A DNA stretch of 64,000 bases, taken from contig NZ_CP177354.1 in NCBI RefSeq assembly GCF_046844695.1, forward strand, positions 2,604,001 through 2,668,000, in the 5' to 3' direction. A program made the position numbers and the translations under genes. Of the stretch, positions 1-8,711 are shown piece after piece. The notes beneath the pieces were generated by a model. That model was given only the letters and a program-made list of their open reading frames with translations, was not told the DNA's origin and did not search any database. Numbering within the stretch: position 1 is the first letter of the stretch; the number at the start of each line of letters is the position of its first letter. Source of the stretch: Pokkaliibacter plantistimulans (GTDB lineage Bacteria > Pseudomonadota > Gammaproteobacteria > Pseudomonadales > Balneatricaceae).

Positions 1-43
1 CCAGCAACTGTTGCAGGCCATGTTGAACTGGGCTGTTGGTCAC
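1..43 (-). CDS. Possible 5' end of a third gene downstream of the EEP gene (partial)
   Basis: Reading the minus strand from a GTG at 43 gives an open frame of 14 codons (VTNSPVQHGLQQLL) that leaves the window. It lies 28 bases after the stop of the EEP-family gene and has the same orientation, so it could be the next gene of the cls operon. There is no clear Shine-Dalgarno site and too little sequence to name a product. It could equally be non-coding. Confidence 0.25.
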   Translation of the reverse strand, partial: MTNSPVQHGLQQLL

Positions 44-71
44 TACCGCAAGTAGCCGGAATGGTGACCCG

Positions 72-860
72 TCAGTTGAAGTGCAACAGATGCTGGCGGG
101 TATCCAGCCTGAACTGGGCATAGAGCATGTTATGGTCGGAAAAGCGGCTGCTCGACAGGCAGCTGGCATGATGCAGAGACAGACCACGGTAGAAGATATG
201 ATCAAGCGGGTGCCCCATAAAACGCTTGATCAGATGCGGGTGCTGAAAATGAATGGGGCGCAGTTCCAGAGCGTGGCAAAACTGCTGTAACGTCAGCTCC
301 CTGCGGGTGCTCCAGCTATTGAAATCACCGGCGACAATCATTGGTCCACGATGATGGCAGAGCGCTTCGGCCAGCAGGCTGACCTCTGCCTGATACTCCT
401 TTAATCCCTTGAAGTTAATGGCATGAATATTTGCCACGCACAGGCTGTGGCTATCCGTGCTGGCATCGTGGGTTGCGCCCGGCAGTGGGTAATAGGTGAT
501 CAACGCGCTCTTGTGCGTCTTGATAAACACTTCCTGTGTAAAGCTCAGCAGTGGCGAGGCATCCAGTACGCGGGTATCGCTGGCATTGAGCACGCCATAA
601 TAGCGCCCTTTGACTTGCAGATTGGGTGCCGCTTCATAGCAGAACTGGTCCAGAAAGAAGTCTTCACCACTGAACGCCGCTTCCTGAAACAGCACAATAT
701 CGAGTGGCAGATGATGGGTCTGGGCGCGGAAAAAACGCTGGAAGGCGGCCCGCTGATTGTTCTTATGGGTATTCAGACAAAGCAGCCCGAAATCCTGCTG
801 AAGCATCTCACGCGGTGGCGTACGCCCACAGCGGTGATGGATGATGCTGGGCTTGAACAT
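72..860 (-). CDS. Endonuclease/exonuclease/phosphatase (EEP) family protein, YbhP-like
   Basis: A 262-residue protein of the metal-dependent EEP superfamily (DNase I / exonuclease III / phosphatase fold). Motifs in order: LCLNTHK (start of the first core strand), LFQEA with the metal-binding Glu, ANIHA, GDFNS with the Asp/Asn pair, PLDHIFYR and the C-terminal SDHNML with the catalytic His. No signal peptide or membrane segment is visible. The ATG at 860 follows a GGAGG. It begins 33 bases after the stop of the cardiolipin synthase gene on the same strand, so the two are probably co-transcribed. E. coli shows the same pairing (ybhO/clsB with ybhP). That context suggests work on a phospholipid or membrane-linked phosphodiester, but the substrate is not known and a nuclease role is possible. 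Confidence 0.8.
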   Translation of the reverse strand: MFKPSIIHHRCGRTPPREMLQQDFGLLCLNTHKNNQRAAFQRFFRAQTHHLPLDIVLFQEAAFSGEDFFLDQFCYEAAPNLQVKGRYYGVLNASDTRVLDASPLLSFTQEVFIKTHKSALITYYPLPGATHDASTDSHSLCVANIHAINFKGLKEYQAEVSLLAEALCHHRGPMIVAGDFNSWSTRRELTLQQFCHALELRPIHFQHPHLIKRFMGHPLDHIFYRGLSLHHASCLSSSRFSDHNMLYAQFRLDTRQHLLHFN

Positions 861-893
861 GAGGCCTCCAGCGCCAGTAGACGTTAGCTCGCT

Positions 894-2315
894 CTATAAC
901 TGCGGAGCGAAGATACGCATCAGATTTTCAAAGAAGCGACGAAACACCTTCACTTTCTGCATGTTGCGACTGGAGTGCTGTAACAACCCCAGCATCCAGC
1001 TTTCTACCTCATCAATGATGCCCGGAGAGTAGGCAAAGGTGGCGACCTCATAATTGAGGAACAGGCTGCGATTATCCATGTTGACCGAGCCGAGCATGAC
1101 ACCACTGCTGTCCAGCAGGATGGCTTTGGCGTGCAGCATACTCTCTTCATACAAGGCGACATGTACACCGACATCTTCCAGCTCTCGCATATAGCTGCTG
1201 CGCCCCAGATCAGCCAGCGCATGGTTGGAGTTGCGTGGTGTGATCAGCTTTACGTCGATGCCCTTGTGCTGGGCAATGATCAGGGCTCGGAGCAGGCTGT
1301 CATCGGGGACGAAGTAGGGGGTGACAATCCAGATGCGCTCTCTGGCGCTGTAGATGGCGCTGAGCAGCGACTCATAGAGTGCATCGGAGCGAATATCCGG
1401 CCCTGAAGGCACCACCTGCATATAGGTGTCGCCGCAGGTGGAGGGGACTTCCTCCGGAGAGGGTTTGCTCTTCTCTCCCGTAGCGTAATTCCAGTCCGCA
1501 AGAAAGATCTGGTAGTAGTGAAAAACAGCCGGTCCCTCGATCAGAAACAGCAGGTCCTGCCATTGTTTCGAGCAGCTCGGTCTGCCCTCCAAAAAATGTT
1601 CATCCGGGCCCATACCGTCAGGGCTCATATATTCAGCTGAAAGATTCATGCCGCCGCTGAGAACGATCTTGCGGTCAAAAAGATAAATCTTACGGTGATT
1701 GCGCAAGTTGATGTAACTGCGCAATGGAAAAGCCAGCAGGGGCATGAAGAACACTACGATGCCCCCTGCCGCTCGTAATTCATCAAACTGCTTCTGGAAA
1801 AAGTAACTGCGATAGGAACCCACGGAGTCCAGCAGCAACTTGACCTCGATGCCCTGCCGCGCCTTGTTGGTCAGCTCGCGCAGCAGAATACGGGTCGTCC
1901 GGTCGCGGCCGAAAACATAGGTACTGATCAGGATACTGTGCTGAGCCGCGCGAATGTGGTTCAGCATGCTGGTAAAGGCACGCTGGCCGCTGGTGTAGAA
2001 CTCGTAGCGATTCCCTTTGGTCGGGGCGGGAATACCATTAGCCTGCAGGATGCCGGAGACCGCGTTGTTGCTCAGTGAGCTGCTGATCTCGATATCCTGC
2101 ATTTCAAACATCGACTTGTGCTTCAGGCGTGCGCGTTTGCGCACGCCAATAATGAAATACAGCGGCACCGCAATATGCGGCAACAGCACAATGGCCAGTA
2201 ACCAGGCCATCATGCTGGTTGGCGTGCGCTTCTGATAGATCATGCTGAACAGCGCGATCAGGTAAAGCAGGATGGACGAGCAGATGATCGCCAGATAGAT
2301 CAGGTCGTAGTTCAT
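894..2315 (-). CDS. cls: Cardiolipin synthase, phospholipase D family
   Basis: Makes cardiolipin at the inner membrane from phosphatidylglycerol (bacterial Cls family). The 473-residue length fits the ClsA type (E. coli ClsA 486). Two hydrophobic segments lie at about residues 4-26 and 36-56, followed by a basic stretch. Two HKD (PLD) motifs are intact: H207-x-K209-x4-D214 (HRKIYLFD) and H395-x-K397-x4-D402 (HAKAILLD), each followed by the usual small-residue and Asn motif (SGGMN, LGSVN). The ATG at 2315 has AGGGA upstream. It is the first gene of a minus-strand unit that includes the EEP-family gene. The paralogue (ClsA, B or C) cannot be settled by sequence, but the N-terminal membrane hairpin favours ClsA-like while the EEP neighbour is ClsB-like. 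Confidence 0.93.
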   Translation of the reverse strand: MNYDLIYLAIICSSILLYLIALFSMIYQKRTPTSMMAWLLAIVLLPHIAVPLYFIIGVRKRARLKHKSMFEMQDIEISSSLSNNAVSGILQANGIPAPTKGNRYEFYTSGQRAFTSMLNHIRAAQHSILISTYVFGRDRTTRILLRELTNKARQGIEVKLLLDSVGSYRSYFFQKQFDELRAAGGIVVFFMPLLAFPLRSYINLRNHRKIYLFDRKIVLSGGMNLSAEYMSPDGMGPDEHFLEGRPSCSKQWQDLLFLIEGPAVFHYYQIFLADWNYATGEKSKPSPEEVPSTCGDTYMQVVPSGPDIRSDALYESLLSAIYSARERIWIVTPYFVPDDSLLRALIIAQHKGIDVKLITPRNSNHALADLGRSSYMRELEDVGVHVALYEESMLHAKAILLDSSGVMLGSVNMDNRSLFLNYEVATFAYSPGIIDEVESWMLGLLQHSSRNMQKVKVFRRFFENLMRIFAPQL

Positions 2316-2403
2316 GGCATCCCTAGATTGGATCGAGTCTGCGCCTGAGTGAGGCTCAGGTGCCGCTTCCTTACTCTTCTATATAGATTTGATTTGCATA
2401 ATA

Positions 2404-2430
2404 AAAAAGGCTGGTCCACAAGGAAACCAG
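2404..2430 (-). terminator. Rho-independent terminator after the DUF2789 gene
   Basis: A 7-bp inverted repeat GGCTGGT / ACCAGCC with a roughly 10-base loop is followed, on the minus strand, by a run of six T. It lies about 150 bases beyond the stop of the DUF2789 gene and upstream of cls, so it should insulate cls from transcription out of that gene. Confidence 0.75.
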
Positions 2431-2576
2431 CCGTAAAGGGAGAGGTATGAGAGAGGAGGCTGAAGGCTAATGTGTAACTCGAAGATAGGTTTACCTGTGT
2501 CAGTAGAAAATTATTAACTCTTTAATCATCAAGTGCGGCGGATTAGCACGTTATCCGGCACTGACTGCAAACATGG

Positions 2577-2822
2577 CTAATGCGTTGGGGTGGCGCGCAT
2601 CATCACGTTCAACTCGTCGACCACTTCAGCCCAGTCTGAGTCTTCTGCCAGTGCGTCACGTAGGAAGCGTGATTGTGCCAGGGTCCAGCATTGAGCCTGG
2701 TGGAGGAGAAGTTCATCTGGCAAGGGACTGTGATGACTGATGAAGTGGTCAATTTTTGCCGAATCATCCGGTAAACCCAGTTGTTGGAACAGGGTGTTCA
2801 GGGTATGTGGGGTGGTATCCAT
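2577..2822 (-). CDS. DUF2789 family protein
   Basis: A small acidic protein of 81 residues matching the DUF2789 pattern as I know it: an N-terminal HTLNTLFQQLGLPDD segment, a central HHSPLPDE turn, and a C-terminal DSDWAEVVDELN helix. Function is not established for the family. No signal peptide or membrane segment is visible. The ATG at 2822 is chosen because AAGGAGG lies 8 bases upstream; an in-frame TTG directly before it is less likely. It is a single gene ending at the terminator near 2404-2430. Confidence 0.8.
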   Translation of the reverse strand: MDTTPHTLNTLFQQLGLPDDSAKIDHFISHHSPLPDELLLHQAQCWTLAQSRFLRDALAEDSDWAEVVDELNVMMRATPTH

Positions 2823-3308
2823 CAAGATGACCTCCTTCAGGTCGCTGTTTGCCTCACGTGATCCGGTATTTCTTGTTTTAAGGTTGGGGGCGGCAAACTC
2901 AAGATCAGCTGAGTTGAGGATTTTGCGTGTTGCTATCAGGACGATTGCTTGTTTTTCATACAGCTGTCATATCTGCAAAAAGAGGACACTCACAGTTTGC
3001 AAAACAGTTTGTGATCACAGGGGGGGGCAAGGGTGGGGCCGCAGGGAAGAAATTTTCACTATGGCTGGCAGCCGTTTTGTACATCAGATAACGGTGTTCA
3101 ATGGCAATTTGCATTTCTTTGCCTGAACTGTAACGAATGCCGTGACACTGGGTGTAAAGGTTGATTAGTATGGGGTTTTCCTTTAATGGCGGCCTATTCG
3201 GAAGAGTAGATATAGCAATTCGCGCCGTCCTCCCCAGTGATCCTGTCCCTGAAAGTGTGCTTCATGCCAGTTCGGAGGGCAGGCTGGCTACAGCAACAGA
3301 GTCAAGGG
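2823..3308. other. Intergenic region between the DUF2789 gene and trpS
   Basis: About 490 bases between divergent genes, presumably holding both promoters. It contains a run of eight G near 3018 and a short TGTGATCACA palindrome just before it. A possible -35/-10 pair for trpS (TTGATT, 17 bases, TAATGG, about 3161-3189) is weak. I see no gene, tRNA or attenuator-like hairpin that I can support. Confidence 0.4.
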
Positions 3309-4616
3309 ATGAGTAAGAAAACCATCGTTCTGACCGGTATCACAACCACCGGTACTCCTCACCTGGGTAACTACGTAGGTGCCATTCGTCCAGCCATCGA
3401 GGCCAGCCGCAATCCTGATGTGAGCAGCTTCTACTTTCTGGCCGACTTCCACGCGCTGATCAAGTGTGACGAGCCCGCCCGGGTATATCGTTCACGTCAG
3501 GAAATCGCGGCTACCTGGCTGGCCATGGGGCTGGATCCACAGGTCGCGACGTTCTATCGCCAGTCAGATATTCCTGAAATCACCGAACTTACCTGGATTC
3601 TGACCTGTCTGACCGCCAAGGGCCTGATGAACCGTGCCCATGCCTACAAGGCATCGGTGGATGCCAACCAGGCTGCTGGCAATCCTGATCTGGATGACGG
3701 TATCACGATGGGGCTGTTCAGCTACCCCGTGCTGATGGCCGCAGACATCCTGATGTTCAACGCCAATCAGGTACCGGTTGGTAAGGATCAGGTCCAGCAT
3801 ATTGAAATGGCTCGTGACATTGCCGGGCGTTTCAATCACACCTATGCGCCGCTGTTCACCCTGCCTGAAGCTGTAGTGGGCGAAGAAGGAGCAGTCTTGT
3901 CGGGCCTTGATGGTCGCAAGATGAGCAAAAGCTACAACAACACCATCCCGCTGTTTGTCGAACCTGATGAACTGCGCAAACTGATCTATCAGATCAAGAC
4001 GGACTCCCGCATGCCGGGTGAGCCGAAAGATACTGAAGGCAGCTCACTATTTGAAATCTACAGTGCGTTTGCTGATCGCCAGCAGCGCGATGCCATGGCC
4101 GCACGCTTCGCAGCGGGCGATGGCTGGGGTGAGCTGAAAGAGCAGTTGTTCGAGTTCCTTGATGCCCAGCTAACTGCGCCACGCGCAGAATATAAGCGCC
4201 TGATGGCGGATCAGGGCTACCTGGAGCAGATTTTGCGCCATGGTGCGGAAAAAGCGCGGGCCTACGCGACCCCTCTGATGGATGAAGTGCGTCGGGCAGT
4301 GGGTCTGAACAGCTTTACTGCTGGTCTGGTGCAAGATGACAGGCAGCAGGGTAAGAAGGCCGACAAAGAGCTGACTGCCGATGAGCAGGCAAAGCTGGAT
4401 GCCGGTAAGGCACGTGCGCAGGAGATTGCCCGTCAGCGTGAGGCTGAAGCACGTCAGCAGGCGGAGGCCGAGCTGCAGCAACTGCTGGAGGCCAGGTCCG
4501 GTGATCTGGCGGCACTGGCGGCTGACCTGCTTGATCAGCATGAAATCGCATCGAAAAAAGACAAGAAGGCGCTGCGCCTGAAACTTGATATTGTCGAAGA
4601 GTGGCAGCAGGCCTGA
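3309..4616 (+). CDS. trpS: Tryptophanyl-tRNA synthetase (long form)
   Basis: Charges tRNA(Trp) with tryptophan. This is a class I synthetase: the HIGH-like motif is in TTTGTPHLGNYVG near the N-terminus and KMSKS is at residues 204-208. At 435 residues it is longer than the E. coli enzyme (about 334). The extra part is a charged, Gln/Ala/Lys-rich C-terminal extension from about residue 350 (LTADEQAKLDAGKARAQEIA onwards) predicted helical, as seen in Pseudomonas-type long TrpRS. The frame is open upstream to 3237, but the ATG at 3309 (MSKKTIVLTGITTTGTP) matches the family start. AAGGG lies just upstream. Probably co-transcribed with the rhodanese gene 53 bases downstream. Confidence 0.93.
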   Translation: MSKKTIVLTGITTTGTPHLGNYVGAIRPAIEASRNPDVSSFYFLADFHALIKCDEPARVYRSRQEIAATWLAMGLDPQVATFYRQSDIPEITELTWILTCLTAKGLMNRAHAYKASVDANQAAGNPDLDDGITMGLFSYPVLMAADILMFNANQVPVGKDQVQHIEMARDIAGRFNHTYAPLFTLPEAVVGEEGAVLSGLDGRKMSKSYNNTIPLFVEPDELRKLIYQIKTDSRMPGEPKDTEGSSLFEIYSAFADRQQRDAMAARFAAGDGWGELKEQLFEFLDAQLTAPRAEYKRLMADQGYLEQILRHGAEKARAYATPLMDEVRRAVGLNSFTAGLVQDDRQQGKKADKELTADEQAKLDAGKARAQEIARQREAEARQQAEAELQQLLEARSGDLAALAADLLDQHEIASKKDKKALRLKLDIVEEWQQA

Positions 4617-4669
4617 GTGGCCTCACCCTGTTCAATGGCATTGCAGCGGAAGCATCGGAGAGAAATGCT

Positions 4670-5518
4670 ATGGGATACGAAACACTGATTGATGCTGCTA
4701 CCGTGCTGGACAATGTGCACCAGCCACAGTGGCGGATTGTTGACTGCCGCTTCAGTCTCGCTGATACCGAGGCTGGCCGCCGAGCTTATCAGGCTGGGCA
4801 TCTCCCCGGTGCCAGCTACGCCCACCTTGATGAAGACCTGTCTTCGCCTGTCACCGCGACATCGGGCAGGCATCCTTTGCCGGATGAGCAGGCTTTCCTG
4901 CAGACGCTGGGCAAATGGGGGATCAGTACCGATACGCAGGTGGTGGTCTATGACGACACCGGTGGTGCAACGGCGGCACGGTTGTGGTGGTTACTCAAGC
5001 GAGTTGGCCATCGTGATGTCGCGGTGCTGGATGGCGGTCTGGCCGCCTGGGCCCAGGCAGGTGGTGAGCTGGTGACCGACTTGCCTGCGGTGGTGGACAG
5101 TGGTGCTTATCCTGCTTCTGTGGCGTTGGTACAGACTCGTAGTGCAGATGAACTGCTGGCACAAATGAGTGACCCTCGCTGGCAGCTGGTCGATGCCCGG
5201 GCTGCCGAACGTTTCCGTGGTGAAGTGGAGCCGCTGGACCCCGTTGCCGGGCATATTCCCGGCGCAATGAACCGGCCGCTGCAGCAGAATCTGCAGCCGG
5301 ACGGGCGTTTCAAGTCTTTCAACCAGTTACGTGGCGAATGGCAAGCCTTGTTGGGCGAGGCGACGCCCAAAGAAGTGGTGCATTACTGCGGCTCGGGCGT
5401 GACTGCCTGCCACAACCTGCTAGCCATGGAACATGCGGGCCTGACTGGCAGCCGCCTGTACCCCGGCTCGTGGAGTGAGTGGTGTAAGGATGCTTCTCGT
5501 CCGATGGTGACCAAGTAA
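4670..5518 (+). CDS. sseA: Thiosulfate/3-mercaptopyruvate sulfurtransferase (tandem rhodanese)
   Basis: A 282-residue protein with two rhodanese domains. The N-terminal one is structural (WRIVDCRFSL, AGHLPGA, HPLP, VVVYDD). The C-terminal one is catalytic, with the loop CGSGVTA at C240, the form typical of mercaptopyruvate-type sulfurtransferases. It moves sulfane sulfur from thiosulfate or 3-mercaptopyruvate to cyanide or thiol acceptors in the cytoplasm. The ATG at 4670 (MGYETLID) with CGGAGAG upstream is preferred over the open upstream frame. It follows trpS closely and ends at a strong terminator. Substrate preference cannot be told from sequence. Confidence 0.9.
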   Translation: MGYETLIDAATVLDNVHQPQWRIVDCRFSLADTEAGRRAYQAGHLPGASYAHLDEDLSSPVTATSGRHPLPDEQAFLQTLGKWGISTDTQVVVYDDTGGATAARLWWLLKRVGHRDVAVLDGGLAAWAQAGGELVTDLPAVVDSGAYPASVALVQTRSADELLAQMSDPRWQLVDARAAERFRGEVEPLDPVAGHIPGAMNRPLQQNLQPDGRFKSFNQLRGEWQALLGEATPKEVVHYCGSGVTACHNLLAMEHAGLTGSRLYPGSWSEWCKDASRPMVTK

Positions 5519-5571
5519 CCTCGCAGCACAAGCAGCAACGCGCTCGCTTCAGCATACTCGCGGGCTTCATG

Positions 5572-5606
5572 ACAAAGCCGCTGGCGTTTTCGCCAGCGGC
5601 TTTGTT
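5572..5606. terminator. Strong bidirectional terminator between sseA and hrpB
   Basis: A perfect 15-bp inverted repeat (ACAAAGCCGCTGGCG with its complement) around a TTTT loop, with A-rich left and T-rich right flanks. It sits between two convergent genes (sseA ends at 5518, hrpB at 5658) and can serve both. Confidence 0.92.
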
Positions 5607-5657
5607 GTTATGGGGGCAGCCTCAGAGAGATGTTCAGCAGCCTGTCAGGCTGGCGAG

Positions 5658-8138
5658 TTAACGTGGGCGAACGCCACGGATAGCTTCGGCAGAAAAGGGG
5701 TCTTCCGGCCAGTAGTGCTTGGGGTAGCGTCCTTTCAGGTCCTTACGTACCTCATGGTAGGTAGACTGCCAGAAGTTGCGCATGTCGCGGGTAATCTGGA
5801 TAGGGCGACGGGCAGGTGACAGCAAGTGAATCAGCAGTGGCAATGTACCTTGCAGCACCGCCGGGGTGTCCAGCTGACCAAACATTTCCTGTAGCCGGAC
5901 GGCCAGTACCGGTATTTCCGCGATGTAGTCGATACTGACTTGCGAACCACTGGGGACCGTCAGACTGGTGGGCAGCAAAGTGTCCAGCATTTGCCGCTGG
6001 GGCCAGTCCAGCTGATTCAGCAAAGCCTCGTACACATTGATCTTCCTGACTTCACTGAGACTGTTCATACCTTGCAGGTAGGGGGCCAGCCAGTTATCCA
6101 GATTGGCCAGCAGTGCTTCTTCACTCATATCGGGAATGACGTGTTGAGTCCCGGGCCAATGCGAATGTTTCGAGCGCAAATGGCCTAATCGAGCCAGTAG
6201 CTGGCTGGCGTTGTCATCCAGTTGCAAGCCAGATAATCCGCGCTGGCGGATGGCTTCCAGCAGCGCTGGCACTTTCAGTTCATCTGCCAGTGAGTTCGCG
6301 GGCTTGCGGGCCAGGATCAGGTTGCCCAGTCGTTGCTCCTGGAAGGCTTCCAGTCGCTCAGTCTCATCATTCCATTGGGCACGTTGTTGCCAGTCGAATG
6401 CTTCAGGGAAGCGCAGCTGTAATTCGCCCAGACTGATGGTGACAGCCTTGAATATGCGTGCCTGCCTGATCTTGCCGTCCAGATCTGCCACTACCAGCCA
6501 GTCCTGATGCGCGAGACTATCGTGCTCAGCTAGCCACGCCTGCTGGCCGCTGACCAGCTGGAACTGGCCTGTACCGCGTCGCTGGGCAACACGATCAGGA
6601 TAGGCATAGGTCAGCAGCAGTCCTAAGCAATCCAGTCGGGGCGTTTGTTCAGTAGGTAGTCGCAATCCTCTGCACCAGCTGCGACTCTGGGCTTCAAGCC
6701 GACGATACAGAGGGCCGCGACGCTGACTGAGAAGCTGTTCAAGGCGCTCTCCCAGATCACTGCTGGCATCCAGAGAGTCGCGCTCCTGCAGCATGGCGGC
6801 CAGCCAGACTGCTGCCATCTGTTCGGCTTTGCCCAGCACTGCTGCCTTTAAAATCATCACCGCCAGTCGGGGGTGGCATCCCAGTGCAGCCAGCGATTTG
6901 CCAAGTGCGGTGGGCTGGCAGTCTGGCTTCAGGGCGCCCAGATCTGACAGAAGCTGCCGGGCCTGCGCTAAGGTTGCCGTGGGGGGAGGGGTGAGCCAGG
7001 GCAGCGCATTACTGTCCTGAATACCCCACAGCGCCAGCTCAAGTGCCAGGGGTGACAAGTCTGCCTGCAGCATTTCAGGCTCAGTGAAAGCCTGTAATGG
7101 CTGATGCTCAGCCCAGGCGCGCAAGCACAGACCGGGGCCTTGTCGGCCAGCTCGGCCGCGGCGCTGATCGGCACTGGCCTGTGAGACACGTTTGGTTTCC
7201 AGGCGAGTCATGCCCGTGCGTGGGTAGAATTGCGGTACGCGCATCAGGCCGCAATCGATAACGATCCTGACGCCGTCGATGGTCAAGCTGGACTCGGCAA
7301 GTGATGTGCTGAGTACCACTTTTCGATACCCTTCCGGATCGGGTCGAAGTGCACTCTGCTGCTGTTCCAGAGAGAGCTGGCCGTGCAGTGACAGAATCCG
7401 CAGAGGCAGTTGTCGTGAGGCCAGTTCATTCTCCAGACGGCGAATCTCGGCAATGCCTGGAAGGAAAACCAGAATGTCGCCGTCGTGCTGATGGCTGGCG
7501 CGGACGACAAGTGAGGCCAGGTGGCTTTCCAGCGACACCTGAGCGCTGGCTGGCGGATGATACTCAGTGGTGACCGGATACTGCCTGCCAGCACTATGTA
7601 TCACAGGCGTTGATGTGCCGAGTAACTCCAGCAAGGGACCGCATTCCAGCGTGGCAGACATCAGTAAAATACGCAGATCTTCGCGCAGGTTGTTCTGGAT
7701 ATCGAGCGCCAGTGCCAGCCCAAGGTCAGCATCGAGCGCGCGTTCATGAAATTCATCAAAGATGATGGCGCTGATGCCTTCCAGTAGCGGGTCATCCTGA
7801 ATCATCCGGGTCAGGATGCCCTGCGTAACCACTTCTATCCGCGTGTGTTGACTGATGCGACTGTCCAGTCGTACACGGTAGCCAACCTCTGCCCCGACGT
7901 CCTGACCAAGAGAGGCGGCCATAAAACCAGCAGCATGACGAGCGGCAACGCGGCGAGGCTCCAGTAGCAGAATTTTGCCGCCCTGTGTCCACTCCTGCTC
8001 CAGCAGGGCAAGAGGGACGCGTGTGGTCTTGCCAGCACCGGGAGGTGCCACCAGAAGGCATCGATTATGCATGGACAGGTTGAGAAGCAAGTCCTCCATC
8101 ACCTCATCAATAGGTAGGAGTGCACTGTTATTCTGCAT
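5658..8138 (-). CDS. hrpB: ATP-dependent RNA helicase HrpB (DEAH family)
   Basis: An 826-residue DEAH-box helicase of the HrpB type. Walker A is APPGAGKTTR at residues 31-40. Motif II is DEFH at 128-131, then MSATL (motif III) and the arginine-finger motif RRGRAGRQGPG. A helicase-associated region and the HrpB C-terminal domain (ending WPEDPFSAEAIRGV) follow, giving the expected family length. HrpB occurs widely in proteobacteria; its RNA substrate is poorly defined. The ATG at 8138 is the natural start. It stands alone, convergent with sseA. Confidence 0.92.
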   Translation of the reverse strand: MQNNSALLPIDEVMEDLLLNLSMHNRCLLVAPPGAGKTTRVPLALLEQEWTQGGKILLLEPRRVAARHAAGFMAASLGQDVGAEVGYRVRLDSRISQHTRIEVVTQGILTRMIQDDPLLEGISAIIFDEFHERALDADLGLALALDIQNNLREDLRILLMSATLECGPLLELLGTSTPVIHSAGRQYPVTTEYHPPASAQVSLESHLASLVVRASHQHDGDILVFLPGIAEIRRLENELASRQLPLRILSLHGQLSLEQQQSALRPDPEGYRKVVLSTSLAESSLTIDGVRIVIDCGLMRVPQFYPRTGMTRLETKRVSQASADQRRGRAGRQGPGLCLRAWAEHQPLQAFTEPEMLQADLSPLALELALWGIQDSNALPWLTPPPTATLAQARQLLSDLGALKPDCQPTALGKSLAALGCHPRLAVMILKAAVLGKAEQMAAVWLAAMLQERDSLDASSDLGERLEQLLSQRRGPLYRRLEAQSRSWCRGLRLPTEQTPRLDCLGLLLTYAYPDRVAQRRGTGQFQLVSGQQAWLAEHDSLAHQDWLVVADLDGKIRQARIFKAVTISLGELQLRFPEAFDWQQRAQWNDETERLEAFQEQRLGNLILARKPANSLADELKVPALLEAIRQRGLSGLQLDDNASQLLARLGHLRSKHSHWPGTQHVIPDMSEEALLANLDNWLAPYLQGMNSLSEVRKINVYEALLNQLDWPQRQMLDTLLPTSLTVPSGSQVSIDYIAEIPVLAVRLQEMFGQLDTPAVLQGTLPLLIHLLSPARRPIQITRDMRNFWQSTYHEVRKDLKGRYPKHYWPEDPFSAEAIRGVRPR

Positions 8139-8474
8139 GGTCGGCGATATTAACTGAGAAGGTGGTTCCCGCTGTGACGGGATGGGAGCGGCAGTATAGC
8201 AGGTCTGGCTGGCTATTAAGGCCGCTGAATTGTCGGCATGCTGCAGCGGTGATCACAAGCAGCAGTGAAGCTGTCAGGCTCGGGAGTAAAGTTGGCAGTT
8301 TGCTGAGTGAATTGAGGAGGGATCAGTGCCGACAACAATACTACACTGGAAACAAGGTTCGAGCTGAAAGTCAGGTTCGGTAGTTCAGTCAAGTAGTCTG
8401 CAAGGTGGTAGTCGCAGGCGTTCACATCGAGTTCACCATAATGGCGTGTGTTGGTTCCCTAAGGAGGGAAGGTC
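8139..8474. other. Divergent intergenic region hrpB / 49-aa gene, with an RBS hairpin
   Basis: About 336 bases holding the promoters of hrpB (leftward) and of the 49-aa gene (rightward); neither promoter is clear by eye. The only distinct element is at its right end: TTCCCT (8455-8460) and AGGGAA (8465-8470) pair around AAGG, so the AAGGAGG Shine-Dalgarno of the small gene lies in the loop and 3' arm of a hairpin. Confidence 0.45.
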
Positions 8475-8624
8475 ATGGTCGCTCAAGTGATTAGTTACGA
8501 AGAGTTCAAAAAGCGCAAATTCGTGCAAGAGCGCGAGAAGCGTGTGCAACGCATCAGAGCGCAGTTTGCCCGAGCGATGGGGATGGATGTGAAACCTAAA
8601 AAGCGTCCATCACCTTGGCATTAA
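8475..8624 (+). CDS. Small basic protein of unknown function (49 aa)
   Basis: An open frame from ATG 8475 to TAA 8624 preceded at ideal distance by AAGGAGG, giving a 49-residue protein. The sequence is highly charged and probably one long helix (EEFKKRKFVQEREKRVQR), with a Lys/Arg-rich C-terminus (KPKKRPSPWH). No Cys, no membrane segment. I do not recognise the family. The very strong ribosome site and the coding-like composition support a real gene. The basic helix would suit nucleic-acid or ribosome binding, but that is inference only. Confidence 0.65.
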   Translation: MVAQVISYEEFKKRKFVQEREKRVQRIRAQFARAMGMDVKPKKRPSPWH

Positions 8625-8711
8625 TAAGGATATTGAATACGTCCTCTTGTTTCATTTCTGGCGGGCCGCTAGTTTCTGGACCATCTGGTTTCAAGGAAAA
8701 GAATACCGAGC

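Noticed and set aside
3005..3025. TGTGATCACA palindrome next to a G run as a CRP site
   Set aside because: CRP half-sites TGTGA and TCACA need a 6-base spacer; here they are fused, so the fit is poor.
2740..3126. 128-aa plus-strand ORF upstream of trpS
   Set aside because: It begins antisense to the DUF2789 gene, crosses the poly-G tract, has no ribosome site and no coding-like composition.
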